A stretch of 64,000 nucleotides of DNA from Paucibacter sp. KCTC 42545 (GTDB lineage: Bacteria > Pseudomonadota > Gammaproteobacteria > Burkholderiales > Burkholderiaceae_C): positions 3,224,001 to 3,288,000 of the forward strand of contig NZ_CP013692.1 of the NCBI RefSeq assembly GCF_001477625.1, in the 5' to 3' direction. The notes beneath the pieces were generated by a model. It was given only the letters and a program-made list of their open reading frames with translations. It was not told the origin of the DNA and searched no databases. This document shows, in pieces, positions 17,896 through 25,572 of this stretch; the stretch's first letter is position 1, and every line of letters starts with the position of its first letter. The position numbers were made by a program, and so were the translations under genes.

Positions 17896-18474
17896 ATGGC
17901 CGCAGCTGGCATGAGTAAAACCCAAGCCATCGCTTGCGTGGCCCTGCTGCGCGGCATCAATGTGGGCAAGGCCAAGCGCATCGCCATGGCGGACTTGCGC
18001 GAGATCTTGAGCGACACCTTGGGCTTCACCGAGGTGCGCACCTTGCTCAATAGCGGCAACGCGCTGTTCAAGGCCACGCCAAGCCAACTGAGTGGCGCGG
18101 CGGCGGCGATTGCGGCTGCCATCGAGCATCGCTGCGGCTTTTCAGTTGCGGTGATCGTTGTCAGCGCCAGCGAATTGCACGAGGTAATCGCGCAGAACAG
18201 TCTGCTGCAGCGGCAAGCCGACCCGTCCCAATTGCTAGTTGCCTTTCTGGCCTCCGCGCAAACCCAAGCCAAGGCCCAAGCCCTGCTTCAGCAAGACTGG
18301 GGCGATGAGGCTTTTGCCCTGGGTGAGCGGGCCGCCTATCTGCATTGCGCCAGCGGCGTGATCGATTCCAAACTGGCCAAGGACTTTGCCCGCGCCACCG
18401 GCGAGGCCGCCACTTCACGCAACTGGCACACGGTGCTGAAACTGCAAGCCATGCTGGAAGGCCATGCCGATTAA
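17896..18474 (+). CDS. DUF1697 domain protein
   Basis: A 192-residue cytoplasmic protein of the DUF1697 family. Signature parts are CVALLRGINVGKAKRIAMADLRE near the N-terminus, FTEVRTLLNSGNALF, and the C-terminal SKLAKDFARATGEAATSRNWHTVLKL. The function of the family is not established. The start may be at 17896 or at a second in-frame ATG at 17911, and neither has a clear ribosome binding site. It lies between a purH terminator and the convergent selO. Confidence 0.85.
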   Translation: MAAAGMSKTQAIACVALLRGINVGKAKRIAMADLREILSDTLGFTEVRTLLNSGNALFKATPSQLSGAAAAIAAAIEHRCGFSVAVIVVSASELHEVIAQNSLLQRQADPSQLLVAFLASAQTQAKAQALLQQDWGDEAFALGERAAYLHCASGVIDSKLAKDFARATGEAATSRNWHTVLKLQAMLEGHAD

Positions 18475-18530
18475 GGCTTCGCGCTAAGCTCGGCCTCGTT
18501 CAAGCGAGCGGCCATCTGCTCATCGAGCCC

Positions 18531-20042
18531 TCAGGTGCCGCAGAAAGTGCGGTAGTTCGCCGTCACCTCCGCAGGCGCGGGCTGGGCGTAGCGGTCCAGG
18601 CCGGGGCGCTCGACGAAAGGCTGGCTCAGCACCGCCAAGAGCTGCTCGAAGGGCATCAGATCCCCATGATCGCTGGCGGCACTCAAGGCCTCCTCCACCA
18701 AGGCATTGCGCGGAATGTAGAGCGGGCTGACGGCCCGCATCGCTGCAGCGCACTGCGCCGGGGGCTGGGCCGCCTCGCTGGCCAAGCGCGCCTGCCAACG
18801 GGCGAGCCAGGCATTCAATGCACCGGCATCCGCAAACATGGCCTGCAAGGCGCTCGGAGGCAAGACCTGACCCTGTGGCGCTGCGCCATCGGCCACTGCC
18901 GCCAGATGCCGCCAGGCCAGAGTGAAATCCACCGCCTGGGTGTGCAGCAGGTTCAACCAATCCTGCGCCAATTCAAGATCACCGTCCTGGGCCTCCAACA
19001 AACCCAGCTTGGCGCGCGCGCCTTGCAGCCAGTGCGCCTCATACCGCGCCGGGAAGTCGTCCAGCACCGCCATGGCCTGATCGATGGCGCGCTGCACATC
19101 GCTGCCCATCAGCGGCAGCAAGGCCTCGGCCAAGCGGGCCAGGTTCCAGCGCGCGATTTGCGGTTGGTTCGAGTAGGTGTAGCGGCCCTGCCGGTCGATC
19201 GAGCTGAAGACCGCGTCGGGGTCATAGGCCTCCATGAAGGCGCAGGGGCCGTAGTCAATCGTTTCGCCGGAGATGGTCATATTGTCGGTATTCATCACCC
19301 CGTGGATGAAGCCCAGATGCATCCAGCGCGCAATCAACGCCGCCTGGCGCTCGGCCACCGCCTGCAGCAAGCCGAGATAGGGCTCGGCGCTACCCAGCAG
19401 TTGGGGGTCGTGCCGCGCAATCACATAGTCGGCCAGGCGGCGGAGCTTGTCGATCTCGCCGTGCGCGGCGAAATACTGAAACGTGCCCACCCGCACATGG
19501 CTAGCCGCCACTCGCGTCAGCACCGCGCCGGGCAGCAGGCCTTCGCGCTGCACCTGCTCGCCGGTGCTCACCGCCGCCAGCGCCCGCGTGGTGGGCACGC
19601 CCAGCGCATGCATGGCCTCGCCCACCAAGTATTCGCGCAGCACCGGCCCGACGGCCGCCTTGCCGTCGCCGCCGCGCGAGAAAGGCGTGCGCCCCGAACC
19701 CTTCAAGGCGATATCGCGCCGCCGGCCCTGCACATCAATCACCTCGCCCAACAGCAAGGCACGGCCATCGCCCAGCTGAGGTGAGAAGCCGCCGAACTGG
19801 TGGCCCGCATAGGCTTGCGCCAGCGGCGTGGCGCCCACCGGCACCTCCATGCCGGCGAACAGGGCTGCCAAGGTGGCTTGGTCAAATCCCTCCAAGTCCA
19901 AGCCCAGCTCGGCCGCCAAGGCCTGGTTGAAACGCAGCAGGCGCGGCGCCGGGACCCGGCTGGCCTGCACATGGGCATACAGGCCTTCAAGCTCGCGCGC
20001 GTAGCTATTGTCGAAAGCGATGGTGGGCAGTGCGGTGGTCAT
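18531..20042 (-). CDS. selO: Protein adenylyltransferase SelO (YdiU, UPF0061)
   Basis: A pseudokinase-fold enzyme that transfers AMP from ATP to Ser/Thr/Tyr of target proteins, with roles in redox homeostasis. The product is 503 residues from the ATG at 20042; the open frame reaches 20144. The family blocks are all present: YAGHQFGGFSPQLGDGRA, LKGSGRTPFSRGGDGKAA, GPVLREYLVGEAMHALGVP, and FIHGVMNTDNMTISGETIDYG with the metal-binding Asn/Asp. It ends in the conserved TFCGT; the selenocysteine of animal SelO corresponds to a C-terminal cysteine region in bacteria. It is convergent with the DUF1697 gene and divergent from the Tat-signal gene. Confidence 0.95.
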   Translation of the reverse strand: MTTALPTIAFDNSYARELEGLYAHVQASRVPAPRLLRFNQALAAELGLDLEGFDQATLAALFAGMEVPVGATPLAQAYAGHQFGGFSPQLGDGRALLLGEVIDVQGRRRDIALKGSGRTPFSRGGDGKAAVGPVLREYLVGEAMHALGVPTTRALAAVSTGEQVQREGLLPGAVLTRVAASHVRVGTFQYFAAHGEIDKLRRLADYVIARHDPQLLGSAEPYLGLLQAVAERQAALIARWMHLGFIHGVMNTDNMTISGETIDYGPCAFMEAYDPDAVFSSIDRQGRYTYSNQPQIARWNLARLAEALLPLMGSDVQRAIDQAMAVLDDFPARYEAHWLQGARAKLGLLEAQDGDLELAQDWLNLLHTQAVDFTLAWRHLAAVADGAAPQGQVLPPSALQAMFADAGALNAWLARWQARLASEAAQPPAQCAAAMRAVSPLYIPRNALVEEALSAASDHGDLMPFEQLLAVLSQPFVERPGLDRYAQPAPAEVTANYRTFCGT

Positions 20043-20229
20043 AGCGAATGGAATCAGCAGAGTTCGCCCATCATCCACCAAGCCAGCGGCCAGCGCACGC
20101 CCTTGCGCTGTCACCCTTGCGACCATTCGGCAAATAGACCGCAAACTCTAGGCAAGGGCCAACACGCTTGGCACCGGGGCAGGCAGCGGTTAGCCTCGGA
20201 TCAAACAAAAAATGGAGACTCGCTTGAGC

Positions 20230-20742
20230 ATGATGAATCGACGACGCTGGCTGCAGCTGGGCGTGGGCAGCGCGGTGCTGCTGGGCCTGGCCGGTACCGG
20301 CGTGGCCCTGCTGCGCCCCGGCCTGGTGGACGGCAAACTCAGCCCCGACGCTCGCGTCCTGATGCGCAAAGTAGCCTTGAGCGTGCTGGACGGCCTGTGG
20401 CCCGAGAACGCGGTGCAGCGCGAGGCCCGGCTTGATCAACAGCTGGCCCAGGTGGATGCCAATATCGCAGGCTTTCCGGCCGAGGTTCGCGCACAGCTCG
20501 GTCAGGTGCTGAGCCTGCTGAGCAGCAGCGCCGGCCGCCTGGCGCTGACCGGCCTGAAGACCGACTGGGCCGAGGCCTCGGTGGCCGAGGTGCAAGCGGT
20601 GCTGGACGGCATGCGCCTATCCAGCCTCGACGTGCGCCAACAGATCTACCACGCCCTGCGTGACCTCAACTGCCTGGTCTTCTTCAGCGATGCCAGCAAC
20701 TGGCCGCAAGTGGGCTACCCCGGACCCCGAGAATTCGCCTGA
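20230..20742 (+). CDS. Tat-signal small subunit for the adjacent GMC oxidoreductase
   Basis: A 170-residue protein beginning with a twin-arginine signal (MNRRRWLQLGVGS followed by a hydrophobic stretch). The remainder resembles the small subunit (subunit 3 type) that accompanies periplasmic GMC dehydrogenases such as gluconate 2-dehydrogenase. A GGAG at 20214-20217 favours the ATG at 20230 over the one at 20212. The stop is two bases before the GMC gene start, so the two are cotranscribed. The GMC subunit has no signal peptide, so this protein probably carries it across the membrane (Tat hitchhiking). That is inference from context. Confidence 0.72.
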   Translation: MMNRRRWLQLGVGSAVLLGLAGTGVALLRPGLVDGKLSPDARVLMRKVALSVLDGLWPENAVQREARLDQQLAQVDANIAGFPAEVRAQLGQVLSLLSSSAGRLALTGLKTDWAEASVAEVQAVLDGMRLSSLDVRQQIYHALRDLNCLVFFSDASNWPQVGYPGPREFA

Positions 20743-20744
20743 GC

Positions 20745-22388
20745 ATGAGCCAAGAACAAAGCAATAAACCCAAGATCGCCGACCCCATCAAAGAGGGTCT
20801 GGCTCGCGGCTGGAAGGTCTTCGGCACCGAGCTGGACGGCGCCTTCCGCGCCCCACCGGCTCAGCTGGACTGCGATGTGCTGATTGTCGGCAGTGGCGCG
20901 GGCGCCGGCATCACGGCCGAGCTGCTGACCAAGGCCGGCCTCAAGATCATCATCGTGGAAGAAGGCCCGCTGCGCTCCAGCAGCGACTTCCGCCAGCTCG
21001 AAGCCGAGGCCTATGGCCAGCTGTACCAAGAAGCCGGTGGCCGCAAGAACACCGAGCAGACCATGCCGATCCTGCAAGGGCGCTGCGTGGGCGGCTCCAC
21101 CACGGTCAACTGGGCAGGGGCCTTCCGCACGCCGGCTTCCACGCTGGAAGTCTGGGCCAGCAAATACGGCCTCAGCGATATGACGCCCGCGGCCCTGGGG
21201 CCCTGGTTTGAGCAGGTGGAGCGGCGGCTGAATATCGGTGAGTGGATGGGCGAGCCCAATGCCAATAACGATGTGCTGCGGCGCGGCGCGCTGAAGATTG
21301 GCGCCGAGCCGGTCAAGATGCATCGCAATGTGAAGGGTTGCTGGAACCTGGGCTCCTGCGGCCTGGGCTGCCCCACCAATGCCAAGCAGTCCATGCTGGT
21401 CACCACCATTCCGGCGGCGCTTGATCTGGGCGCCACCTTGCTGGTGCAAACGCGCGCACAGCGCTACGAGTTGCAGGGCGACCGGGTGGCGGCACTGATC
21501 TGCCAACCCATCCACCTCAATGGCGATGCCAATGGTGCGCCGCTGCGCATCACGGCCAAGCATTTCGTGCTGGCCGGTGGCGCCATCAACTCGCCCGCTC
21601 TGCTGATGCGCTCGGGCGCGCCCGACCCGCACAAGCTGCTGGGCAAGCGCACCTTTTTGCACCCCACCCTGGTCAGCAGCGCCGTCATGCCCGAGGCCGT
21701 GCAGGGTTGGGCCGGCGCGCCCATGAGCGTCTTCTCCGACCATTTCCTGCACCAGCATCCGGTGGACGGCCCGGTCGGTTTCAAGCTCGAAACCGCGCCG
21801 GTGCACCCGGCTTTTGCGATGACCAATCTGGGTGGCTTCGGCGCCGAGCTGGGCCCGCGCGTCAAAGCCTATCCGCACACCCATGTGGGCATCGCCCTGC
21901 TGCGCGACGGCTTCCATGCCGAGTCGCCCGGCGGCACAGTGAGCCTCAAGTCCGACGGCAGCGCCGCCCTGGCCTACACCTTGAGCGACTATTTGCTGGA
22001 AGGCGCCCGCCGCGCCCACCTCAGCATGGCCGAGCTGCAATTCGCCGCCGGCGCCAAGACCGTGCGCCCCGGCCACGAACAGGCCGCTGACTACGGCAGC
22101 TGGGAGGCCGCCAAAGCCGCGATTGCACGTTTGGACTACAAGCCCTTCCTGACCGTGGTCGGCAGCGCCCACGTGATGGGCGGCTGCAGCTTGGCCGCCG
22201 AGGCCAGCCGCGGCGTGGTGCAGCCAGACGGCCGGCATTGGCAGCTCAAGAACCTGTCGGTGCATGACGGCTCGCTCTTCCCCACCAGCATCGGCGCCAA
22301 TCCGCAGGTCACGGTCTACACCCTGGCCGCGCGCCTGGCCACCGGCCTGGCGCAAAGCCTCAGCGGCAAGGCGGTGCAACTGGCTTGA
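20745..22388 (+). CDS. GMC-family FAD-dependent oxidoreductase
   Basis: A 547-residue flavoenzyme. The N-terminal ADP-binding fold (CDVLIVGSGAGAGITAELLTKAG) and the GRCVGGSTTVNWAGAFRTP segment are the GMC signatures. The C-terminal GMC block contains HVMGGC and GANPQVTVYTLAARLA, where the active-site His and Asn fall. A Cys-rich GCWNLGSCGLGCPTNAKQ stretch (near residue 200) is found in the dehydrogenase branch rather than in oxidases. The substrate is unknown: alcohol, sterol or sugar. The Tat-signal partner is directly upstream. No cytochrome c subunit is adjacent, so the electron acceptor is unclear. Confidence 0.88.
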   Translation: MSQEQSNKPKIADPIKEGLARGWKVFGTELDGAFRAPPAQLDCDVLIVGSGAGAGITAELLTKAGLKIIIVEEGPLRSSSDFRQLEAEAYGQLYQEAGGRKNTEQTMPILQGRCVGGSTTVNWAGAFRTPASTLEVWASKYGLSDMTPAALGPWFEQVERRLNIGEWMGEPNANNDVLRRGALKIGAEPVKMHRNVKGCWNLGSCGLGCPTNAKQSMLVTTIPAALDLGATLLVQTRAQRYELQGDRVAALICQPIHLNGDANGAPLRITAKHFVLAGGAINSPALLMRSGAPDPHKLLGKRTFLHPTLVSSAVMPEAVQGWAGAPMSVFSDHFLHQHPVDGPVGFKLETAPVHPAFAMTNLGGFGAELGPRVKAYPHTHVGIALLRDGFHAESPGGTVSLKSDGSAALAYTLSDYLLEGARRAHLSMAELQFAAGAKTVRPGHEQAADYGSWEAAKAAIARLDYKPFLTVVGSAHVMGGCSLAAEASRGVVQPDGRHWQLKNLSVHDGSLFPTSIGANPQVTVYTLAARLATGLAQSLSGKAVQLA

Positions 22389-22466
22389 ATTGGGCCTGAG
22401 CTTGCGCTCAGTCAGGCCCGGGGCGCTTGCGGCAAGCGAACTCCGGGCTGGCCCGACGTTCCGGGT

Positions 22467-22712
22467 TAGCCCGGATATTTCACGAGGTCGGCCCCGGCTG
22501 GTCCACAGCACTGATGAACACGACGTTCTCTCGCTTCGACGTTCTATCCATTTCGCCTACAGGGCCTACGCGGGCTTGCGCGGCCCAGACCTTGCCCCTG
22601 ACGCTTCAACTCCTCGCCGATGCCACGGGGCATCGGCTGCGGCCGTCTCAGCGCCATTGGCTGCGGCCTGGACTCCCGCAATTCCCGCATCCCTCGTGAA
22701 ACATCCGGGCTA
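22467..22712. mobile_element. MITE-like element with 21-bp terminal inverted repeats
   Basis: The 334-base gap between the GMC gene and the acyltransferase gene holds a 246-bp segment. It is bounded by TAGCCCGGATATTTCACGAG G (22467-22487) and its complement at 22692-22712, which match at 20 of 21 positions. No transposase frame lies inside. Such ends look like insertion-sequence termini, so I infer a non-autonomous (MITE-like) element or an IS remnant. No clear target-site duplication is seen. The right end is ten bases from the acyltransferase start, so the element probably supplies or has replaced its promoter region. Confidence 0.6.
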
Positions 22713-22722
22713 GGATGGCGGC

Positions 22723-23352
22723 ATGTCTCTTGCCAAATTCACCGGCCATTTTCTGGCCGGCCTGGCGCGGCTGATCACCGGCGCCCAAGGCCATTGGAAG
22801 GGCTGCCCGCCGAAGGCCGAGCAGCGCATCTATTTCGCCAACCATCAAAGCCATTTCGACTGGGTGCTGATCTGGGCCGCCCTGCCCGGGGATATGCGCG
22901 CCCAGACCCGCCCCATCGCCGCGCGTGACTACTGGACCAGCAGCCCGCTCAAGACCTGGCTCACCACTGCCGTGTTCAACGCCGTCTACGTCAGCCGCAC
23001 CCGCGCCACGCCGGATGATGATCCACTCGAACCGCTGGCGGACGCGCTGACGGCCGGCGACTCGCTGGTGATCTTCCCCGAAGGCACCCGTTCCAACAAA
23101 GGCGAGCCGCAGCCCTTCAAGGCCGGGCTCTTCCATCTGGCCGAGCAGTTCCCGCAAGTCGTGCTGGTGCCAACCTGGATCGACAACGTCCAGCGCGTCA
23201 TGCCCAAGGGCGAAGTGGTGCCGGTACCGATTCTGTGCACCGTGACCTTCGGCGAGCCGCTACACCTGGAGGCGGGCGAGGACAAACGCGCCTTCCTCGA
23301 ACGCGCCCGCGCCGCGGTGTTGGCGCAGCGCCCCGCAGGTGAACGCCCATGA
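22723..23352 (+). CDS. PlsC-type lysophospholipid acyltransferase
   Basis: A 209-residue membrane-associated acyltransferase that would acylate a lysophosphatidate-like acceptor. The catalytic HX4D box is NHQSHFDWVLIW, and the acceptor-binding FPEGTRSNKGE and VPTWIDN blocks follow. It overlaps the next gene, a CdsA-like cytidylyltransferase, by four bases. That pairing resembles the ynb-type side branch of phospholipid synthesis rather than the housekeeping plsC. The start codon follows directly on a MITE-like element. Specificity cannot be told. Confidence 0.88.
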   Translation: MSLAKFTGHFLAGLARLITGAQGHWKGCPPKAEQRIYFANHQSHFDWVLIWAALPGDMRAQTRPIAARDYWTSSPLKTWLTTAVFNAVYVSRTRATPDDDPLEPLADALTAGDSLVIFPEGTRSNKGEPQPFKAGLFHLAEQFPQVVLVPTWIDNVQRVMPKGEVVPVPILCTVTFGEPLHLEAGEDKRAFLERARAAVLAQRPAGERP

Positions 23353-24335
23353 TGGCCTTGCTGCAAAAGCTGGCGCCGCACCAGCAAACCGCCCTGCTCT
23401 TCATCGCCTTGCTCAGCACCCTGGTGCTGCTGAGTTGCAGCAGCTTTTTGATGAGCTTGCGCGAAAGCGAAAGCACCGACGAGGCCGTGATGGCGCGGCG
23501 CCGCCGCTGGCATCATGAGTTGCGCATGTTGTGGCTGGGCGCCAGCATCTTCTGGGCCGCTTGGGTTTCGGGGCCGGTGGGGGCGACGGTGCTGTTTGGC
23601 GTGCTGTCCTTCCTGGCCTTGCGGGAGTTCATCACCTTGCTGCACACCCGCCGCGGTGACCACCGCAGCCTGCTGCTGGCCTTCTTCGTGCTGCTGCCAC
23701 TGCAATACTTGGTGGTGGGCTTGCGGGAGTTCAATCTCTTCACCGTGCTGATCCCCGTCTACAGCTTTCTGGCCATTCCGGTGGTCAGCGCCCTGGCCGG
23801 TGACCCGCGCAATTTTCTGGAGCGTAACGCCAAGATTCAGTGGGGCATCATGGTCTGCATCTACGGCCTCTCGCATGCCCCCGCCCTGCTGCTGCTGGAC
23901 ATGCCCAGCTACTCCGGCCGTGGCGCGTTCTTGCTGTTCTTTCTGGTGATTGTGGTCAGCGGCGGTCATCTGGCCGAGGAACGCGCCGCCACCTGGCTGC
24001 GGCGCCGGCCGCTGGCCCGCCATGTTGACCGCGACTTCTCCATGCGCGCCTGGTGGGCCGGCGTGCTGGGGGCCGCGCTGCTGGGCGCAGCACTGTTCTG
24101 GATCACTCCCTTCAATGTCTGGCAAGCCATGCTGATGGCCGCGGCTGCGGCTGGAGCGGGCAGCTTCGGTGCCCTGGTGATGGAAGCGCTCAAGCGCGAT
24201 GCCGGCGTGCGCTACTGGGGCAATCAAAGTTCCATCACCGGTGCGGTGGGCCTGCTGGACCGCATCGCGGTGCTGTGCTTTTCGGCACCGGTATTCTTTC
24301 ACTCGGTGCGGTGGTATTTCAGGTGGGCGAGTTGA
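23349..24335 (+). CDS. Divergent CdsA/YnbB-type phosphatidate cytidylyltransferase homologue
   Basis: A 328-residue polytopic membrane protein, about eight helices, of the CDP-diacylglycerol synthase family. The C-terminal signature region is recognisable (LKRDAGVRYWG ... GLLDRI ... APVFFH) but degraded. The usual K-D after the KR is missing, the HGG is replaced by GAVG, and the final Asp after DR is Ala. Catalysis is therefore uncertain. It overlaps the PlsC-like gene by four bases, so the pair should form one lipid pathway step after another. Its stop TGA overlaps the ATG of a 45-bp ruvC-like fragment. Confidence 0.75.
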   Translation: MMALLQKLAPHQQTALLFIALLSTLVLLSCSSFLMSLRESESTDEAVMARRRRWHHELRMLWLGASIFWAAWVSGPVGATVLFGVLSFLALREFITLLHTRRGDHRSLLLAFFVLLPLQYLVVGLREFNLFTVLIPVYSFLAIPVVSALAGDPRNFLERNAKIQWGIMVCIYGLSHAPALLLLDMPSYSGRGAFLLFFLVIVVSGGHLAEERAATWLRRRPLARHVDRDFSMRAWWAGVLGAALLGAALFWITPFNVWQAMLMAAAAAGAGSFGALVMEALKRDAGVRYWGNQSSITGAVGLLDRIAVLCFSAPVFFHSVRWYFRWAS

Positions 24336-24427
24336 TGAGAATTCTTGGTATTGACCCCGGTCTACAAACAACGGGCTTTAGCTCCGGCCGGCGCTTGCGC
24401 GCCTTCACGTCCGCTGCGCGGACATGA
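24335..24427 (+). pseudogene. Partial duplicate of the ruvC 5' end (30-codon ORF)
   Basis: An ATG at 24335 overlaps the CdsA-like stop (TGATG) and follows an AGGTGG sequence. The first 15 codons encode exactly the same residues as RuvC 1-15 ([15 protein letters not shown]) but differ from ruvC at five bases, all synonymous. Homology then stops abruptly, and the frame ends at a TGA at 24427. It may be a duplication scar or a leader ORF; it cannot be a functional RuvC. Confidence 0.85.
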
Positions 24428-24478
24428 GCCTGCGCTGAAACCCTTCACAACTTCATCCCATTGGCTGCCTCAAACACC

Positions 24479-25027
24479 ATGCGTATCCTCGGTATTGACC
24501 CCGGTCTACAGACAACGGGCTTTGGCGTCATCGAGGCGGATGGGCCGCGCCTGAGCTATATCGCCAGCGGCACCATCAAGACCAGCGCCGTGGCCACCGG
24601 TGACTTGCCGGCGCGTTTGAAAATCATCTTCGACGGTGTGCGGGAAGTGACGGCGCGTTATCAGCCGACTTGCGCAGCGGTGGAGATCGTCTTCGTCAAC
24701 GTCAACCCGCAGTCCACCTTGCTCTTGGGCCAGGCGCGCGGCGCGGCCATCACCGCCCTGGTGTCTTGCGACTTGGCGGTGTCGGAGTACACCGCGCTAC
24801 AAATGAAAAAGGCCGTGGTGGGCCACGGCCATGCAAAGAAGGAGCAGGTGCAGTTGATGGTGCAGCGCCTTTTGAGCTTGCCCGGCGAGCCCGGCAAAGA
24901 CGCCGCCGATGCCCTGGGCCTGGCCATCATGCACGCGCATGCCAGCGTGAGCTTCGCGGCCATGAGCCGCAGCACCACCTTGCAGCGGCGCCAGCATGCG
25001 CAGTTCAAGGGCAGCCGGACTTATTAA
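24479..25027 (+). CDS. ruvC: Holliday junction resolvase RuvC
   Basis: A 182-residue endonuclease that resolves Holliday junctions bound by RuvAB during recombinational repair. The acidic active site is complete: Asp7 (GIDPG), Glu69 (AAVEIVFVN), Asp141 and Asp144 ([14 protein letters not shown]). I chose the ATG at 24479; the frame extends to a TTG at 24461, and no good ribosome binding site precedes either. The 5' end is repeated 144 bp upstream with silent changes. ruvA and ruvB do not follow; the next genes are on the other strand, so the usual ruvCAB order is broken here. Confidence 0.95.
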   Translation: MRILGIDPGLQTTGFGVIEADGPRLSYIASGTIKTSAVATGDLPARLKIIFDGVREVTARYQPTCAAVEIVFVNVNPQSTLLLGQARGAAITALVSCDLAVSEYTALQMKKAVVGHGHAKKEQVQLMVQRLLSLPGEPGKDAADALGLAIMHAHASVSFAAMSRSTTLQRRQHAQFKGSRTY

Positions 25028-25062
25028 GAACTTGTCCGGCCCCCCTCGACGCTAGCTCAGGC

Positions 25063-25554
25063 TTAAGCCTGGCGGCGGCGAACCAACATGCCCAAGGCCA
25101 GCAAGCCGGCCAAGCTCAAGGCCCAGCTCGAAGGCTCAGGCACGGCGCTGATGGCGTAGGCGCCCGAGCTCTCAATGCCCGACGTTGGCTGGTACTTCAA
25201 GTACGCGTCGCTGGCATCAAAACTACCCGAGGTCATGTTCAGCTGCGCCGTGGGGCTGGCGTACTGATAGCTCAGGCCCAGGAACACGCCGTCCTGGAAG
25301 TCAGCGGTCGGCGCCAAGCTGGCATCGGCCAAGCCGTAGTTGTGGCCCAGAAAGCTCAGGCTGAAGCTGGTCAACGACAAGCTCTCAGAACCCACGCCGC
25401 CTAGCGCGGCGTCGGCGTAGCTGTACTGGCCGCTGAAGCTCTGGCCCAGCAAGGGGCCAGCGTCGAGTTGGCCATTGAAGTTGAAGCTGGCGGCTTGGGC
25501 AGCCAGGCTGGCCAGGCCCAAGGCCAGGGCGAGGGTGGTTTTACGGAACATCAT
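25063..25554 (-). CDS. PEP-CTERM sorting domain protein
   Basis: A 163-residue secreted protein with a signal peptide (TTLALALGLASLAAQA), a beta-rich middle, and a C-terminal PEP-CTERM signal: VPEPSSWALSLAGLLALGMLVRRRQA (Pro-Glu-Pro, hydrophobic helix, Arg cluster). Such tails are cleaved by exosortase and occur in bacteria that make exopolysaccharide. The GGAG ribosome binding site upstream fits the ATG at 25554 or the next codon. It starts 19 bases after the stop of the large extracellular nuclease gene on the same strand, so the two are probably cotranscribed. The mature domain is not recognised. Confidence 0.85.
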   Translation of the reverse strand: MMFRKTTLALALGLASLAAQAASFNFNGQLDAGPLLGQSFSGQYSYADAALGGVGSESLSLTSFSLSFLGHNYGLADASLAPTADFQDGVFLGLSYQYASPTAQLNMTSGSFDASDAYLKYQPTSGIESSGAYAISAVPEPSSWALSLAGLLALGMLVRRRQA

Positions 25555-25572
25555 GATGGGGTTCTCCTCGAA

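Noticed and set aside
22427..22699. A 90-codon open frame in the GMC/acyltransferase gap
   Set aside because: It spans the MITE-like element, has no ribosome binding site and no recognisable protein features.
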